This document shows positions 6,076 through 7,213 of a stretch of DNA of 7,213 nt, in pieces (the stretch's first letter is position 1; each line of letters starts with the position of its first letter). The position numbers and the translations under genes were made by a program. The notes beneath the pieces are model-generated. The model had not been told where the DNA came from and did not search any database. It saw only the letters and a list, made by a program, of their open reading frames with translations. The stretch is from Sphingobacteriales bacterium. GTDB taxonomy: Bacteria > Bacteroidota > Bacteroidia > Chitinophagales > Chitinophagaceae. Where the stretch lies: the NCBI GenBank assembly GCA_024640385.1, contig JAHEFC010000195.1:1-7213 (forward strand), written 5' to 3'.

Positions 6076-7213
6076 TTGTCTACCACACTTGTCACTGCTC
6101 CCAAAAAGATCGTCAGGGCCTGGACCATGTACGACTGGGCAAATTCAGTTTACAACCTGGTTGTCACTTCCACGATCTTTCCTGCGTATTACGACAGTCT
6201 TACCGGGGATGGCGATCCTACAACCACGGATTATGTACACTTTCTGGGCATGACCATCAACAATGCGTCTCTCTATAACTACGCACTTGCTTTTGGCTTC
6301 TTTATCGTTGCATCCATGTCGCCCCTCTTGTCATCGATCTCAGACTATAAAGGCACCAAGAAAGGCTTCCTGCGTTTTTTTATGACTATTGGCAGCCTTG
6401 CATGTTCACTGTTGTTCTTTTACGGGAAAGATAATCTTGGCCTGGGGATCGCATGTTCCATATTTGCATGCATCGGCTTCTGGTCCAGCCTGGTTTTCTA
6501 TAATTCCTACCTGCCCGAGATCGCAGCGCCGGAAGACCGAGACCGGATCTCGGCCACCGGCTTCTCCATGGGCTATATAGGCAGTGTGATCTTACAGGTG
6601 ATCAGCCTGATCCTGATCATGAAGAACGACTGGTTCGGCATCACGGGTGCCAGGGGCTCACAGCTTTCATTTCTACTGGTAGGTATCTGGTGGTTCGGAT
6701 TCGGTTCATGGGCCATCGGCAAATTGCCCAAACCCTCCCATGCTGGTACGGTACCGGACGGAAACATACTCCTGAACGGCTATCGTGAACTGGGAAAGGT
6801 GTGGAACGAACTCAAGGTCATGAAAGTGCTCAAGGCCTATCTTGGCGCATATTTCTTCTATAACATGGGCGTGCAGACCGTAATGCTCGCTGCCCCACTC
6901 TACGCCAGCGGCGAGCTCGATGTGCCCCAGGGCAACCTGATCATAGCCATCCTGATACTGCAACTGATCGCCATCCCGGGCGCTTTTACCATATCCAGGT
7001 TATCCGGATGGATCGGCAATATCAAAGCCCTGATCGTTTGCGTGGTATTCTGGATCTATCTCTGCTTTTTCGGATATTCCATTCCAAGCGGTAGCGTGAA
7101 TATGTTTTATGTGCTGGCTGTACAGGTTGGTTTTGTTATGGGAGGCATACAGGCCCTCAGCAGATCCACTTATGCGAAACTGATGCCGGTCACTAAAGAC
7201 ACCGCTTCATTCT
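6076..7213 (+). CDS. MFS transporter of the UMF1 / Atg22-like type, N-terminal 379 residues (3' end outside the window)
   Basis: Multi-pass inner-membrane transporter of the major facilitator superfamily; the substrate cannot be read from sequence. Family marks are RAWTMYDWANSVYNLVV at the start (residues 14-30), ISDYKGTKKGFL after TM2 (a motif-A-like loop, D90), FYNSYLPEIA (141-150), and GGIQALSRSTYAKLMP (356-371). About ten hydrophobic segments are visible before the sequence runs off at 7213. An in-frame TAA lies at 6061-6063, and the only standard start between it and the conserved YDWA motif is TTG at 6076, apart from ATG at 6127. I prefer TTG because it adds the basic KKIVRAW segment usual before TM1. 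No Shine-Dalgarno is seen. A complete UMF1 protein is around 430-450 aa, so roughly 50-70 residues are missing. In relatives, as I remember, truB often follows uppP; here this transporter does. Confidence 0.88.
   Translation, partial: MSTTLVTAPKKIVRAWTMYDWANSVYNLVVTSTIFPAYYDSLTGDGDPTTTDYVHFLGMTINNASLYNYALAFGFFIVASMSPLLSSISDYKGTKKGFLRFFMTIGSLACSLLFFYGKDNLGLGIACSIFACIGFWSSLVFYNSYLPEIAAPEDRDRISATGFSMGYIGSVILQVISLILIMKNDWFGITGARGSQLSFLLVGIWWFGFGSWAIGKLPKPSHAGTVPDGNILLNGYRELGKVWNELKVMKVLKAYLGAYFFYNMGVQTVMLAAPLYASGELDVPQGNLIIAILILQLIAIPGAFTISRLSGWIGNIKALIVCVVFWIYLCFFGYSIPSGSVNMFYVLAVQVGFVMGGIQALSRSTYAKLMPVTKDTASF

Noticed and set aside
6573..6963. Minus-strand open frames opposite the transporter gene
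   Set aside because: The plus-strand frame is continuous and carries UMF1/Atg22-like motifs over the same bases.

Overview
The window looks like a chromosomal housekeeping segment of a Bacteroidota bacterium, most likely family Chitinophagaceae or a close relative. This rests on four things. The leucyl-tRNA synthetase has the inserts and degenerate zinc region I associate with that phylum. A DUF3098 gene, a family I know only from Bacteroidota, sits between ftsX and uppP. Most genes lack a Shine-Dalgarno sequence. The leuS/ftsX spacer carries TAnnTTTG-type -7 elements. The family-level placement is inference.

Layout, left to right. The window opens inside a plus-strand gene, of which only the C-terminal 138 codons are present (1-419); it ends with a domain that recurs at the C-termini of uncharacterised Bacteroidota proteins. 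Two minus-strand genes follow: a 157-aa conserved hypothetical protein (461-934) and leuS (1059-3833). leuS is divergent from a plus-strand run of cell-envelope genes: ftsX (3969-4844), a DUF3098 small membrane protein (4902-5135) and uppP/bacA (5195-5989). A partial MFS transporter of the UMF1/Atg22-like type (6076 to the right edge) closes the window; it appears to start with TTG.

Functionally, ftsX (division-site hydrolase control), DUF3098 (unknown) and uppP (recycling of the lipid carrier for peptidoglycan) form a cell-wall/division cluster. leuS, read the other way, supplies charged tRNA-Leu. The 135-bp leuS/ftsX spacer holds two back-to-back -7 boxes that form an inverted repeat, consistent with divergent promoters.

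The most unusual signal is between the genes. Four of the five gaps that follow a stop codon contain a short repeat with a 7- or 8-bp period that starts at, or within two bases of, that stop codon. Each gap uses a different motif (GGTTRCA, RGAGAGNN, GRATGTGR, NTAAAAA), and two of the four are folded into long near-perfect inverted repeats. The fifth gap (DUF3098/uppP) has a classical intrinsic terminator 11 bp before the uppP start codon. I found no CRISPR array, tRNA, rRNA, insertion sequence, toxin-antitoxin pair or defence system. No stretch over 300 bases lacks a gene.
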